A DNA stretch of 34,574 nt from Paracoccaceae bacterium (GTDB lineage Bacteria; Pseudomonadota; Alphaproteobacteria; Rhodobacterales; Rhodobacteraceae). The stretch's first letter is position 1. Every line of letters starts with the position of its first letter. Location: contig REDZ01000060.1 of the NCBI GenBank assembly GCA_007695345.1, positions 1-34,574 of the forward strand, written 5' to 3'. Positions 22,780-31,620 of this stretch are shown piece by piece. The translations under genes and the position numbers were made by a program. The notes below the pieces were generated by a model, which did not search any database, was not told the origin of the DNA, and saw only the letters and a list, made by a program, of their open reading frames with translations.

Positions 22780-24066
22780 TCATGCGCCCGCCGCGGTCAG
22801 GGCCTGATCCAGGTCGGCGATGATGTCATCGGCATTTTCAAGCCCGATGGACAGCCGCACCACATCGGGGGCGGCACCGGCGGCGATCTGCTGTTCTTCA
22901 GTCAGTTGCCGATGCGTGGTCGATGCCGAATGGATGATCAGCGAGCGCGTATCGCCCAGATTGGCCACATGGCTGAGCAGATTGACCGAATCGATCAGTT
23001 TGACGCAAGCCTCGTACCCGGCCTTGAGCGAGAAGGTGAAAAGCGAAGACGCCCCTTTCGGGCAGATCTGCGCCATCCGGTGATGATAGGGCGAAGAGGG
23101 CAGACCGGCATAGGTGACATAGGCCACGCGGGGATCGCGCTCCAGCCATTCGGCAACCTTGACGGCATTGGCGCAGTGCTTGTCCATGCGCAGGCTGAGC
23201 GTCTCGATCCCCATCAGCGTGTAATGCGCGGCCTGGGGGTTCAGCGTCATGCCCAGATCGCGCAGGCCAATGGCGATGGAGTTGAAGGTAAAGGCCAGCG
23301 GTCCGAATGTCTCATGAAATTTCAGACCGTGATAGGCGGGTTCGGGCTCTGACATGGCGGGGAATTTGCCATTGGACCAGTTGAACGTACCCGAATCGAC
23401 GATCACCCCGCCGGTCACGGTGCCATTGCCAGTCAGGTATTTGGTCAGCGAGTGCACCACCAGCGTGGCGCCATGTTCAATGGGGCGGCACAGATAGGGC
23501 GTGGCGGTGGTATTATCCACGATGAGCGGAATGCCGTTGCGATCCGCAATTGCGGCCAGCGCGTCCAGATCGGTGATATACCCGCCCGGATTGGCGATGG
23601 ATTCGCAGAATATGGCGCGGGTGTTTTCGTCAATCGCGGCCTCGACCGCATCCAGATCGTCAGTATCGACAAATCTGGCCTGCCAGCCGAAGCGCTTGAT
23701 CGTCTGGCTGAACTGCGTGACCGTGCCGCCGTATAGTCGATTGGATGACACGATATTCAGCCCCGGCCCCATCAGCGGAAACAGCGCCATGATCTGCGCG
23801 CCATGCCCTGACGAACAACAGACAGCACCTGCACCCCCTTCAAGCGCGGCCATGCGTTCCTGCAGCGCGGCCACAGTGGGGTTGGTCAGGCGCGAATAGA
23901 TATAGCCCACTTCCTGCAGGTTGAAGAGCGCTGCGGCATGATCTGCGTCGCGGAACACATAGGATGTCGTCTGATAGATCGGCACCTGCCGGGCGCCCGT
24001 CGCCGGGTCCGGACGCGCGCCCGCATGGATCTGAAGCGTCTCGAAATCGGGTGTCTTGTCAGCCAT
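22780..24066 (-). CDS. metY: O-acetylhomoserine sulfhydrylase (aminocarboxypropyltransferase)
   Basis: This 428-residue fold-type I PLP enzyme of the Cys/Met metabolism family makes homocysteine from O-acetylhomoserine and sulfide. The PLP lysine is K209 in VVHSLTKYLTGNG. PLP contacts include YSRLTNPTVAALQERMAALE (57-76), SSGHGAQIMA (85-94), SNRLYGGT (108-115) and DNTTATPYLC (184-193). The length (about 430) and the insert containing NWSNGKFPAMSEPEPAYHGL favour MetY over the shorter MetB or MetZ (about 390). The start ATG has GCAGGAGG about 5 nt upstream. I looked for a SAM-II type riboswitch before it and saw none. With cysK it covers the two direct sulfhydrylation routes. Confidence 0.93.
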   Translation of the reverse strand: MADKTPDFETLQIHAGARPDPATGARQVPIYQTTSYVFRDADHAAALFNLQEVGYIYSRLTNPTVAALQERMAALEGGAGAVCCSSGHGAQIMALFPLMGPGLNIVSSNRLYGGTVTQFSQTIKRFGWQARFVDTDDLDAVEAAIDENTRAIFCESIANPGGYITDLDALAAIADRNGIPLIVDNTTATPYLCRPIEHGATLVVHSLTKYLTGNGTVTGGVIVDSGTFNWSNGKFPAMSEPEPAYHGLKFHETFGPLAFTFNSIAIGLRDLGMTLNPQAAHYTLMGIETLSLRMDKHCANAVKVAEWLERDPRVAYVTYAGLPSSPYHHRMAQICPKGASSLFTFSLKAGYEACVKLIDSVNLLSHVANLGDTRSLIIHSASTTHRQLTEEQQIAAGAAPDVVRLSIGLENADDIIADLDQALTAAGA

Positions 24067-24143
24067 CGGGTCCTCCTGCCCTTCGGAAATTGGCCGTGAC
24101 GCTACGCCAGCACCGGGTGCAGGGCAAGGCCCGAGTAAGCGGC

Positions 24144-24431
24144 TCAGGCCGCGCTGGCGCTGGGTTTTTCGGACGCTTGCGGCGCGGACGGGGCCTCTGG
24201 TGCCTTGGGTTTCGCCTCGGGCGCAGGCAGGGCCTTGGCCTCATCGGGCATCTGTTCGGGCAGCTCTATGCTCAGCGTGCCCTCTTCCGGATAGATCGTG
24301 ATGCGGGGCTTGGGGTCCAGGTCTGCCATGATCTCGTTCACCTCGCGCAGGGCGCGGGTCACGGTTTCGCGCTGCGTCTCGCGCTTGACTTCCGGTGCGT
24401 CGGATTTTGAGCCGAACAGAAACTTGAACAT
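24144..24431 (-). CDS. Small Pro/Ala-rich protein of unknown function
   Basis: The product is 95 residues. The N-terminal 60 residues look folded (MFKFLFGSKSD, a charged helix VKRETQRETVTRALREVNEI, then ITIYPEEGTLSIELPEQ, likely a beta hairpin). The last 30 are a Pro/Ala/Lys tail with repeated AxP steps. There is no signal peptide or membrane helix. I do not recognise a family; similar short proteins appear as hypothetical in Rhodobacterales. GGGGAT lies upstream of the ATG. A 13-bp hyphenated palindrome sits just before the start. It precedes metY by 77 nt on the same strand and could be co-transcribed. Confidence 0.7.
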   Translation of the reverse strand: MFKFLFGSKSDAPEVKRETQRETVTRALREVNEIMADLDPKPRITIYPEEGTLSIELPEQMPDEAKALPAPEAKPKAPEAPSAPQASEKPSASAA

Positions 24432-24443
24432 TGCATATCCCCA

Positions 24444-24456
24444 TGTTGTGACAACA
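24444..24456. promoter_or_regulatory. Hyphenated palindrome before the small Pro/Ala-rich gene
   Basis: TGTTGT-G-ACAACA has 6-bp perfect arms and one central base, 13 nt upstream of the start codon at 24431. It overlaps the expected promoter or leader of this gene and so may be an operator. No regulator is assigned. Confidence 0.35.
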
Positions 24457-24533
24457 CCCCTGCGTATACCAAGGCTGCGGGCAGGAAAACCCGCTTGCCG
24501 CAGTGCAGCACCATTTGTGCGATCACATGCTGG

Positions 24534-25538
24534 TCAGGCAAATCCCGGCGCGAGGCGCGTCTCACCTGTCACGATATCGCGCCGGTTGCGCGTGGGGCCG
24601 ATATAGCGGGCCACGACTGGATGATCAGCCGCCAGCGCGCCGTGACGAATCAGCAGCGCTGTTATGGCGGCTTCGGCGGCGCGCACGCCGCCATCCACGA
24701 TCTTGAGCGCGATGCCCAAACCCGCCTGCGGCAGTATGGCCACGAAAACGGCCTCGGCCCCGGTCTTGATGGCCGCGCGCCCGCCCATGGCGCGCATCAG
24801 GTCGGTGCAGGCGCGGGTTTCACCTGCGACCAGATCGGGATGGGCCATCATTGCCTCGCGCAGACGCACCATTGCGCGGCTGCGGGCATCGCCGTCACTC
24901 GCGCTGGCAAATCGTGCCATGCCGCCCGCGAGCGCCGCGACCGTGGTGGCGAAATTCGGGGCCGAACACCCGTCGATCCCGTAACCGGGCGCGGGCATCT
25001 CCGTCACCTCCTCGAACGCGGTGCGGACGGCGCGCTGCACGGGATGATCGGGGGCCACATATTCAGAATCGCCACCAAGGTGCTGATTAAGGGTCAAAAA
25101 TCCCGCATGCTTGCCAGAGCAATTGTTGTGCAACTGCCCTGCTTTATCGCCCGCGCGCACCAGACGGTCGCGTTCTTCGATATCCTGTGCGTCCTGACAA
25201 CCGCATCGCAGATCGTCCTCGGACAGGCCCATATCGGCCAGCCACCGCGCCACACGCTCGACATGGATGCCCGCGCCCTGGTGCGATGCGCAGGCCAGTG
25301 CCAGATGTTCTGACCCCAGGTCCCGCCCGGCGCCCGATTCCAGCAACGGCAATGCCTGCACCATCTTACAACTTGAGCGTGGGTAGATCAGCGCGTCGGT
25401 GCGCCCCCAGGCCTCGACCACGTCGCCCGATGCGCGCGCGACAACCGCATGACCACGATGCAGGCTTTCCAGCAAATCGCCGCGCCACAACTCTACCAGT
25501 GGCACCGCGCCCGCATCCACGCTGGTCACATCTTGCAT
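24534..25538 (-). CDS. Asparaginase, AnsA/Asparaginase II family (PF06089 type)
   Basis: The 334-residue product belongs to the family of the rhizobial thermolabile asparaginase, unrelated in sequence to E. coli AnsB. Landmarks are VELWRGDLLESLHRGHAVVA, LIYPRSSCKMVQALPLLESG (serine/lysine SxxK-like site), CASHQGAGIHVERVARWL, HNNCSGKHAGFLTL and GYGIDGCSAPNFATTVAALA. It hydrolyses asparagine to aspartate and ammonia, probably in the cytosol, as no signal peptide is present. The ATG at 25538 is chosen over the ATG at 25550 because AGGGA precedes it at usable spacing, whereas GGGA abuts the first ATG. It diverges from the IalB gene. Confidence 0.88.
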   Translation of the reverse strand: MQDVTSVDAGAVPLVELWRGDLLESLHRGHAVVARASGDVVEAWGRTDALIYPRSSCKMVQALPLLESGAGRDLGSEHLALACASHQGAGIHVERVARWLADMGLSEDDLRCGCQDAQDIEERDRLVRAGDKAGQLHNNCSGKHAGFLTLNQHLGGDSEYVAPDHPVQRAVRTAFEEVTEMPAPGYGIDGCSAPNFATTVAALAGGMARFASASDGDARSRAMVRLREAMMAHPDLVAGETRACTDLMRAMGGRAAIKTGAEAVFVAILPQAGLGIALKIVDGGVRAAEAAITALLIRHGALAADHPVVARYIGPTRNRRDIVTGETRLAPGFA

Positions 25539-25725
25539 TCTGTCCCTCATTCCCGATCACTCCCATTGCACGACCGCTCACGCCTGCGCGATTTTTCGCC
25601 ATCAGGGCTTTGAACTTTCCTGGCGCAGGCGCTAAGAATTGCAATCACAGGCTGTCCACACCACGCAGGCTTGCGATGTGGGTGGCGCAAAATCCGAGCC
25701 GGGTCAATTGGAGGCGAGAGAGCAT
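25539..25725. promoter_or_regulatory. Divergent promoter region between asparaginase and IalB genes
   Basis: This 187-bp gap must hold both promoters. CGCCTGCGC (25581-25589) and GCGCAGGCG (25623-25631) are 9-bp perfect inverted repeats 33 nt apart, enclosing an AT-richer core that includes ATTTTT. No consensus -35/-10 pair is convincing. Confidence 0.4.
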
Positions 25726-26253
25726 ATGACGTCACTGGGCAGAATTGGAGCCGTGGCCGCCGTCGCGGCCCTGGCAGGGCCGGGCGCGCAGGCGCAGGAA
25801 TCGAGCAACCGCGTCGCCGCCGATACCGACTGGAGCGTTTTTGTAGAGGACAGCCCGCGCGAATGCTGGGCGGTTTCGGCGCCCAAGGAAACCGTGAACA
25901 CCCGCGATGGCCAGCCGGTGCAGGTGAATCGCGGCGATATCCTGCTGTTTGCGACCTATCGCCCGGGCAGCAGCACGCCAGAGATTTCCTTTACTGGCGG
26001 ATACCCGTTCGCAAGCGATTCGACTGTGGCGCTGACCATCGGATCAAACGAGTTCCAGTTGTTCGTGGATGACCAATGGGCATGGGCCGGATCGTCCGAG
26101 GAAGACCAGCGCATTCTGGCGGCCATGCGTTCGGGCGCAGAGGCCGAACTCGTCGCGCGCTCGTCGCGCGGAACCGACACGCAGGACACCTTTTCGCTGT
26201 TCGGCTTTACCGCCGCGACCGAGGAAGCGCAGCGCCAATGCGCTGAGGAGTGA
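25726..26253 (+). CDS. Exported IalB-family (invasion-associated locus B-like) protein
   Basis: The product is 175 residues with a signal peptide (residues 1-23, MTSLGRIGAVAAVAALAGPG then AQAQ). The mature part starts ESSNRVAADTDWSVFVEDSP and has the family's single-domain beta layout, with Cys in PRECWAVSAPKE and QRQCAEE that may pair. IalB-family proteins are periplasmic or envelope proteins; IalB of Bartonella is linked to erythrocyte invasion, but free-living Rhodobacterales carry many relatives with no known role. The ATG at 25726 is preferred because it gives the signal peptide and GGAGG lies about 12 nt upstream. A strong hairpin follows the stop codon. Confidence 0.82.
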   Translation: MTSLGRIGAVAAVAALAGPGAQAQESSNRVAADTDWSVFVEDSPRECWAVSAPKETVNTRDGQPVQVNRGDILLFATYRPGSSTPEISFTGGYPFASDSTVALTIGSNEFQLFVDDQWAWAGSSEEDQRILAAMRSGAEAELVARSSRGTDTQDTFSLFGFTAATEEAQRQCAEE

Positions 26254-26272
26254 TCACAGAACAACCTGATTT

Positions 26273-26307
26273 GGCCGCCCGGGCTGTCAAAGCCGGGCGG
26301 TCTTGTT
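26273..26307 (+). terminator. Intrinsic terminator after the IalB-family gene
   Basis: CCGCCCGG (26275-26282) and CCGGGCGG (26293-26300) pair perfectly; two further pairs extend the stem to 26273 and 26302. TCTTGTT follows. It is about 20 nt past the stop codon and separates this gene from rlmN. Confidence 0.75.
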
Positions 26308-26339
26308 ATATGTGAACGAACAAACCCCGAGAGGCCCAG

Positions 26340-27533
26340 ATGAGTGCGACCCCCCCGATCACGCAGGATGTCCTGACCCTGCCGCGCAAACTGCCCGAGG
26401 ACGGGCAGCGCAATCTGGTGGGCCTGACGCGCGCGCAGATGATAGAGGCCCTGATCGCGATGGGCACGCCCGAGCGGCAGGCCAGGATGCGTATGGGCCA
26501 GATCTGGCAATGGATCTACCACTGGGGCGCGCAGGATTTTGACGCGATGACAAATCTGGCCAAGGCGTATCGCGCGCAACTGGCCGAGCATTTCACCATT
26601 GCCCGCCCCGAAATCGTGTCGCGCCAGATCTCGGATGACGGGACGCGCAAATACCTGTTGCGGATCGCGGGCGGGCACGAGGTCGAGGCCGTCTACATCC
26701 CCGAAGAAAGCCGCGGAACCCTTTGCATTTCCAGCCAGGTCGGCTGCACCCTGACCTGTTCCTTCTGCCATACCGGCACGCAGAAACTGGTGCGCAACCT
26801 GACCCCCGCCGAAATTGTGGGCCAGGTGCTGGTCGCGCGCGACGATCTGGGCGAATGGCCCGTTCCGGGCGCCCCGCGCGATGAGACGCGGCTGGTCAGC
26901 AATGTGGTGCTGATGGGCATGGGCGAGCCGCTGTATAATTTCGACAATGTCCGCGACGCGATGAAGGTGGTGATGGATGGCGAGGGGCTGTCGATCTCGC
27001 GCCGCCGCATCACGCTGTCCACATCGGGTGTGGTGCCCGAGATCGCGCGCACAGCCAGCGAGATCGGCTGCCTGCTGGCAGTGTCCTTTCATGCCACCAC
27101 GGATGAGGTGCGCGACCGGCTCGTGCCGATCAATAAGCGCTGGAACATCCAGACGCTGCTGGATGCGCTGCGCGACTACCCGCGCCTGTCCAATTCCGAA
27201 CGGATCACCTTTGAATATGTCATGCTCAAGGGCGTGAATGATTCGGATGATGATGCGCGGCGTCTGGTGCGCCTGATCGCGGGCATCCCGGCCAAGATCA
27301 ATCTGATTCCATTCAATGAATGGCCTGGCGCGCCTTACACGCGCTCGGACTGGGCGCGGATCGAGGCCTTTGCCGATATCGTGCACAAGGCCGGCTATGC
27401 CAGCCCCATCCGCACCCCGCGCGGCGAGGATATCATGGCCGCCTGCGGACAGTTGAAATCCGCGACCGAACGCGCGCGCCGCCCCGCCGCGCAGATCGCC
27501 GCCGAGGCCGGGCTAACCCCCTCGCGCCCCTGA
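26340..27533 (+). CDS. rlmN: Dual-specificity 23S rRNA (A2503-C2)/tRNA (A37-C2) methyltransferase RlmN
   Basis: The 397-residue radical-SAM enzyme methylates C2 of A2503 in 23S rRNA and A37 of some tRNAs. The iron-sulfur CxxxCxxC motif is [14 protein letters not shown] (C136, C140, C143). It also has [55 protein letters not shown] and the C-terminal region with the second methyl-carrier Cys near [10 protein letters not shown]. Relative to E. coli RlmN (384 aa) the length is normal. The start ATG has CGAGAGG about 6 nt upstream. The DUF418 gene follows within 30 nt, suggesting co-transcription. Confidence 0.96.
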   Translation: MSATPPITQDVLTLPRKLPEDGQRNLVGLTRAQMIEALIAMGTPERQARMRMGQIWQWIYHWGAQDFDAMTNLAKAYRAQLAEHFTIARPEIVSRQISDDGTRKYLLRIAGGHEVEAVYIPEESRGTLCISSQVGCTLTCSFCHTGTQKLVRNLTPAEIVGQVLVARDDLGEWPVPGAPRDETRLVSNVVLMGMGEPLYNFDNVRDAMKVVMDGEGLSISRRRITLSTSGVVPEIARTASEIGCLLAVSFHATTDEVRDRLVPINKRWNIQTLLDALRDYPRLSNSERITFEYVMLKGVNDSDDDARRLVRLIAGIPAKINLIPFNEWPGAPYTRSDWARIEAFADIVHKAGYASPIRTPRGEDIMAACGQLKSATERARRPAAQIAAEAGLTPSRP

Positions 27534-27559
27534 GACACTGACCCCGCAAGAGGCACGCC

Positions 27560-28759
27560 ACGTCACATCCGGCCGCTCCGAATGCCGCCCCGCCGCCCCG
27601 CAAGACCCCGGACAAGGCACAAGCGGCTGATCGCCTCGTCACGCTGGATGCAACGCGGGCAGCGGCGCTGATCGGTGTGCTGACCATCAACATGCTGACC
27701 ATCGCCGGGCTGACCTATCTGACGCCCGAGATGCGCGCCGCGATCCACGGCCCCGCCGACCGGGTCGTGGCCTATCTGTTGTCGGTGCTGGTCGAGGGCA
27801 AGGCGCGCTCGGCATTCTCGTTGATGTTCGGGGTCAGCTTCACGCTGCTGATGCGCCGGATGCAGGCGCGGGGCGAGCCCTGGGTTGCGATCTATCTGCG
27901 GCGTATCCTGCTGCTCTATGGGCTGGGGTTGCTGAATGCGTTGTTTTTCTTCTGGGGCGATATCCTGACGACCTATGCGGTGCTGGGGTTGTTCTTACCG
28001 GTCGCGGCCCTGTTGCCGATCAAGGTGCTTCTGGGGCTGGCGGCCACCCTGCTGATCGCGCCGCCCATGGCCTATGCGCTGCTGGGTCAGGCCCCGATCC
28101 CGCCACTGGAGATGGATCAGCTGCAAAGCCTGCGCGCCTTTGCCGATCCACGCCCGGCTGTGACCATTTCGCATAACTGGGCGCTGTTCACCGGTGCAGA
28201 TGGCGAGACGCGCGGGTTGCGGGCGATCCGGTACGCGCAGCTTGCCGCGCTGTTTCTGGTGGGGCTGGCGGCGGGGCTGGCCAATCTGCCCGCGCGGCTG
28301 GGCGAGGTGCGATCCTGGTTGCTGCCCCTGGGCTGGGGGCTGGTCACGGGTGGGCTGGCGCTTGAGGCGATTCACCGCACAGGGCTGGTGCTGGTGCCCG
28401 GCGGGCTGCTTCTGGAGAATGTCGAGGCGCTGGTGGGCATGGGCTATGTCGCGCTACTCGCGCTATGGCTGGACAGCGGGCGCGGGGCGCGGGTGCGGGC
28501 GCTTCTGGCGCCTCTGGGGGCGATGGCGCTGACCGGTTACCTGATGGGCGGGTTATTGGGGCAGATCGTGTTCTATGGCTGGGGGCTGAACCAGATCGGG
28601 CGGCACGGCACCTTTACCGTGATCCTGATTGCCGCCGCGATCTTTGCCGTGATGCTGGTTTTCGCGCGGCTGTGGCTGCGGCGCTACCGGCAGGGCCCGT
28701 GGGAATGGTTGTGGCGCTGCCTGACCCGCTTGCGGGTCGAACCCATACGCCGCCGCTGA
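27560..28759 (+). CDS. DUF418 domain-containing membrane protein; canonical start codon missing
   Basis: The family N-terminal block RLVTLDATRAAALIGVLTIN begins at 27632 and is in frame with the rest, but no ATG, GTG or TTG lies upstream of it before the stop at 27539. AAGAGG (27548-27553) is followed 6 nt later by ACG at 27560, exactly where an ATG would be expected, so an ATG-to-ACG change, use of ACG, or a sequence error is inferred. CTG at 27644 or GTG at 27677 would cut into the first helix. The product (about 400 residues) has many membrane helices. The C-terminal DUF418 domain contains PGGLLLENVEALVGMGYVAL, GALGAMALTGYLMG-like APLGAMALTGYLMG and the closing GPWEWLWRCLTR. Function is unknown; a transport role has been suggested for the family. 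Confidence 0.75.
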   Translation, partial: TSHPAAPNAAPPPRKTPDKAQAADRLVTLDATRAAALIGVLTINMLTIAGLTYLTPEMRAAIHGPADRVVAYLLSVLVEGKARSAFSLMFGVSFTLLMRRMQARGEPWVAIYLRRILLLYGLGLLNALFFFWGDILTTYAVLGLFLPVAALLPIKVLLGLAATLLIAPPMAYALLGQAPIPPLEMDQLQSLRAFADPRPAVTISHNWALFTGADGETRGLRAIRYAQLAALFLVGLAAGLANLPARLGEVRSWLLPLGWGLVTGGLALEAIHRTGLVLVPGGLLLENVEALVGMGYVALLALWLDSGRGARVRALLAPLGAMALTGYLMGGLLGQIVFYGWGLNQIGRHGTFTVILIAAAIFAVMLVFARLWLRRYRQGPWEWLWRCLTRLRVEPIRRR

Positions 28760-28789
28760 CCCGGCCCTTTCAGCAGATCAGGACCCGCG

Positions 28790-30082
28790 TCAGACAAAGC
28801 CCTTCTGCAGCGCCTGTTCGATATTCTCTGCGATCACCGGGCTGCCGCCGGGCAGACCGCTTGCCAGCAACCGGCAGACATTGCGCCCGGCAATCCGCTC
28901 GATCGTGCTGGCATCGAATCCTGCGCGGCGCAGGGTCGCGGTCAGCACCCCCAGTTCATTGGCCGAGATCTGCGTGGCCACCGAGCCATCGAAATCAGAC
29001 CCGAGCGCGACATGATCGGCCCCGTTCAGCCCGCGCTGTTCGGCCATTTCCATGATGTATTCCATCACGCGGGGGATATTGGCCACGCCTTCGCCCACGG
29101 CCTGTCCCCAATAGCCCACGCCGATCAGCCCGCCACTGTCCAGCACCGCACGGATCGAATCATCCGACATGTTGCGGTCAGGCAGGCAGGGCAGCCCCTC
29201 GCAGACCGCGCGCACACCGGTATGCGACACGATGAAGGGATTGCGCAGCAGTTCTGACGCATCGCGGATCAGATCCTCGGAGGCATGGGCAAGGTCGATC
29301 ATCATGCCCTGTTCTTCGGCGACCTGCAGCGCCACGCGCCCCGCCGGTGTCAGCCCGTAGCGTTCGCACCCCTCGGACGAGCCGCCCAGCGGATTGTCAA
29401 AGCGGTGCACTGGCGCAAATATCCGCAATCCGCGATCATAGAGCCGCCGGATCTCGGCCGATACGACGCCGGGGCCGGGGTCATACTGGCCGACCCAGTG
29501 CCCGCCCTCGAGCGCAAGCATGCCGCCCATCACCGAAGCGCCCGCACTGCGCGCCTCGATCAGCGCCAGCAGTTCCGAGGCATTGAGGATGGGACGGATT
29601 TCAGGCGTGTCTGCGGCCAGGCGCGAGCGGTGGACTGCGTCCCAGAACAGGTCCATCTGGTAAAAGGCCCGTCCCCGCGCGCTGCGAAAGGGGCGCCCCT
29701 GCAGCGCGGCCAGCCAGGCCGCATGGTTGGGCGCATCGGCGCTGAGACAGTCGCGCCACGGGAAGTTCACGGGCGAATGGGTGACCATGGCAAAGACCTG
29801 CAGCGCCGTGTTCCCGGCATGCAGACGCGGGACATCGGCATGGCCGTATTCGGACCATTGCAGCAGGTCGCGATCCCATTTCAGGCAGTCGGCATGCAAA
29901 TCAGCGAGAAACAGACCCTGGTGCATGTCAAGATCAGCGGCATCGGGTTCGGGCGCATCAGGGTCGAGCGCGAAGCGGTTGAAGCCACGGTCAACAGCAG
30001 CGATCGCCGGTCCACGCGCGCCCCACCCGAGCGCCGCCGCGGCACCCGCACCCCCGGCGAACAAAAGATGTCTTCTTTTCAT
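28790..30082 (-). CDS. Membrane dipeptidase family (peptidase M19) protein with export signal
   Basis: The 430-residue zinc dipeptidase is related to renal dipeptidase. Expected metal and substrate ligands are present: H63 and D65 in LADLHADCLKW, E192 in LALEGGHW, H266 in IDLAHASED, H287 in IVSHTGVRAVCEG, and D363 in GSDFDGSV. Residues 1-29 (KRRHLLFAGGAGAAAALGWG and following) have a twin-arginine pair and a hydrophobic core, suggesting Tat export of the folded enzyme to the periplasm. Usual substrates of the family are L- or D-dipeptides, including peptidoglycan or peptide scavenging products. It converges with the DUF418 gene across 30 nt and diverges from the small YeaQ-like gene. Confidence 0.9.
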   Translation of the reverse strand: MKRRHLLFAGGAGAAAALGWGARGPAIAAVDRGFNRFALDPDAPEPDAADLDMHQGLFLADLHADCLKWDRDLLQWSEYGHADVPRLHAGNTALQVFAMVTHSPVNFPWRDCLSADAPNHAAWLAALQGRPFRSARGRAFYQMDLFWDAVHRSRLAADTPEIRPILNASELLALIEARSAGASVMGGMLALEGGHWVGQYDPGPGVVSAEIRRLYDRGLRIFAPVHRFDNPLGGSSEGCERYGLTPAGRVALQVAEEQGMMIDLAHASEDLIRDASELLRNPFIVSHTGVRAVCEGLPCLPDRNMSDDSIRAVLDSGGLIGVGYWGQAVGEGVANIPRVMEYIMEMAEQRGLNGADHVALGSDFDGSVATQISANELGVLTATLRRAGFDASTIERIAGRNVCRLLASGLPGGSPVIAENIEQALQKGFV

Positions 30083-30115
30083 GCCTTATAGCATAGGTGT
30101 TCTGACGCAGATGTG

Positions 30116-30137
30116 TAGGGTGGGTGTACCCACCTTA
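30116..30137. repeat. Palindromic intergenic element (REP-like)
   Basis: TAGGGTGGG-TGTA-CCCACCTTA is a 9-bp inverted repeat with one G-T pair, in the 204-bp gap upstream of the YeaQ-like gene. Similar GTAGGGTGGGT/ACCCACC palindromes are recurrent in many bacterial genomes (from memory, unchecked). Only one copy is seen here. The remainder of the gap shows no gene. Confidence 0.4.
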
Positions 30138-30286
30138 CCTTTTGCGGGCATAACTTCTTTGCGAAGACTGGACCTTGGGCAGCCTGTGTGGAATTCTGCA
30201 GCACGAACCATTGAGGATGTCCATGGTGTTATCACAAAAATCACCCGGCGCAGGCCCGCCCGCGCATCAGCGGCGGGGCTGAGCGG

Positions 30287-30529
30287 ATGCCGGGTGTGTT
30301 CCTTCTCATGCTGATCGGCGCAGCCGCGGGCGTCTTTGCCACGCGGCTGATGCGGATGCAGACCGATCTGCCCACCGCCATGCTGATCGGCGTTCTGGGC
30401 GCCTTGGTGGGCGGCATGGGGTTCCGGTTTCTCGCAAGCTCGGCCTCGTGGGTCGGAGCGTTTGTGCTGGCGCTGATCGGGTCATTGCTCCTTTTGTGGC
30501 TGTGGCAGACATATCAGGGGCGACGCTGA
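30287..30529 (+). CDS. GlsB/YeaQ/YmgE-type small stress membrane protein
   Basis: The 80-residue product consists of three hydrophobic segments: FLLMLIGAAAGVFATRLM (4-22), MLIGVLGALVGGMGFRFL (32-49) and VGAFVLALIGSLLLLWLW (56-73), closed by a short basic tail. The Gly-rich pattern IGVLGALVGGMGF is typical of the transglycosylase-associated protein family (PF04226), small inner-membrane proteins often induced by stress, function unclear. The ATG at 30287 has only a weak GGGGCTGAG upstream. It lies alone between opposite-strand genes. Confidence 0.8.
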   Translation: MPGVFLLMLIGAAAGVFATRLMRMQTDLPTAMLIGVLGALVGGMGFRFLASSASWVGAFVLALIGSLLLLWLWQTYQGRR

Positions 30530-30532
30530 GGG

Positions 30533-31156
30533 TCAGTTGCGCCGCGGCCGGCTTTTATAGACCGGCAGATGCCAGCCAAACCCCAGTGATCCCGCGCGCA
30601 GCGCGAATGTCGTAAGCGCGCAGGTCAGCAGGATGAACCGGCTGTCATCCGTCAGCAGCGTTGTCCCCAGCGCTGCCAATGTGCCAGCAAAGGCGGCTGT
30701 AGCGTATAGCTCGCCCTTTTTCAGCACCAGCGGCACCTCATTGCACACGACATCGCGCATCAGCCCGCCGAAAGTGCCGGTGGCGATGCCCATGATCACC
30801 ACGACCGGCCAGCTTTGATCCATCGCCAGAGCCACGCCGACCCCTGCGGGCACAGCCGCGCTCAGCGCAAAGGCATCGCACCATTCCAGCGCGCGCAGCC
30901 GCGATTCCAGCAGATGTGCCGTGAAAAAGACCAGAACCGCCGCGAGGCAGCCCGAGGCGATCATGCCCGGATCGGCGATCCAGAACACCTGATCACGATT
31001 CAGGATCACATCGCGCAACGTGCCCCCGCCAACCGCCGTCAGGCAGGCCAGAAACACGAACCCCACGACGTCAAGCTGCGCGCGGCTGGCTGCCAGCGCC
31101 CCGGTCACGGCAAAGATGAAAACAGCCGCGTAATCAAGGACCTGAACGGCGCTCAT
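30533..31156 (-). CDS. Trimeric intracellular cation (TRIC) channel family protein (UPF0126/YicG-like)
   Basis: The 207-residue product has seven hydrophobic segments arranged as two repeats of three plus one. Each repeat has a glycine-hinge motif: [19 protein letters not shown] (41-59) and [20 protein letters not shown] (126-145). These are signatures of bacterial TRIC channels, homotrimeric potassium-permeable pores related to the eukaryotic sarcoplasmic reticulum channels. The start ATG overlaps the rnhA stop as ATGA, so it is translationally coupled to rnhA. Substrates other than monovalent cations cannot be inferred here. Confidence 0.92.
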   Translation of the reverse strand: MSAVQVLDYAAVFIFAVTGALAASRAQLDVVGFVFLACLTAVGGGTLRDVILNRDQVFWIADPGMIASGCLAAVLVFFTAHLLESRLRALEWCDAFALSAAVPAGVGVALAMDQSWPVVVIMGIATGTFGGLMRDVVCNEVPLVLKKGELYATAAFAGTLAALGTTLLTDDSRFILLTCALTTFALRAGSLGFGWHLPVYKSRPRRN

Positions 31157-31620
31157 GATCCCTGTTTCCCGCGCTGAAAGGGCGCCATCCCGGCGCGCGC
31201 CAGCGCGTCGGCGCGTTCATTTTCGGGGTGGCCCGCATGGCCCTTGACCCATTCCCAGCGCACCTTGTGGCGCGCCTGCGCGGCATCCAGCCGCTGCCAG
31301 AGTTCCACATTCTTGACCGGCTTGCGCGCGGCGGTGCGCCAGCCATTGCGTTTCCAGCCATGGATCCAGCTTGTCACCCCGTTTTTCACATAAGCGCTGT
31401 CGGTGACGATGGTCACCTCGCTGGGGCGCTCCAGCGTTTCCAGCGCGGTGATTGCGGCCATCAGTTCCATGCGGTTATTCGTCGTCTCTGCCTCGCCGCC
31501 CTGAAGCGCACGCTCGCGGATCACCTGATCGTCGCGCAGCGCCTGCAGCAGCACCCCCCAGCCACCGGGGCCGGGGTTGCCCGAACAGGCCCCGTCAGTA
31601 TAGGCGACCAGATCGGTCAC
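31153..31620 (-). CDS. rnhA: Ribonuclease HI
   Basis: The 155-residue enzyme cuts RNA in RNA-DNA hybrids, such as Okazaki primers and R-loops. All catalytic residues are present: D9 in [17 protein letters not shown]52 in [13 protein letters not shown]74 in [12 protein letters not shown]138 in NERADALA and the catalytic-loop His in [10 protein letters not shown]. The basic protrusion [12 protein letters not shown] is present as in E. coli RNase HI, which has the same length. The start is the GTG at 31620 that overlaps the upstream GST stop as GTGA; an upstream ATG extension would add 13 unrelated residues. The 3' end overlaps the TRIC gene. Confidence 0.95.
   Translation of the reverse strand: MTDLVAYTDGACSGNPGPGGWGVLLQALRDDQVIRERALQGGEAETTNNRMELMAAITALETLERPSEVTIVTDSAYVKNGVTSWIHGWKRNGWRTAARKPVKNVELWQRLDAAQARHKVRWEWVKGHAGHPENERADALARAGMAPFQRGKQGS

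Noticed and set aside
24067-24143. SAM-responsive riboswitch before metY
   Set aside because: The 77-nt leader has a normal GGAGG site but none of the conserved SAM-II bases or pseudoknot pattern I could recognise.
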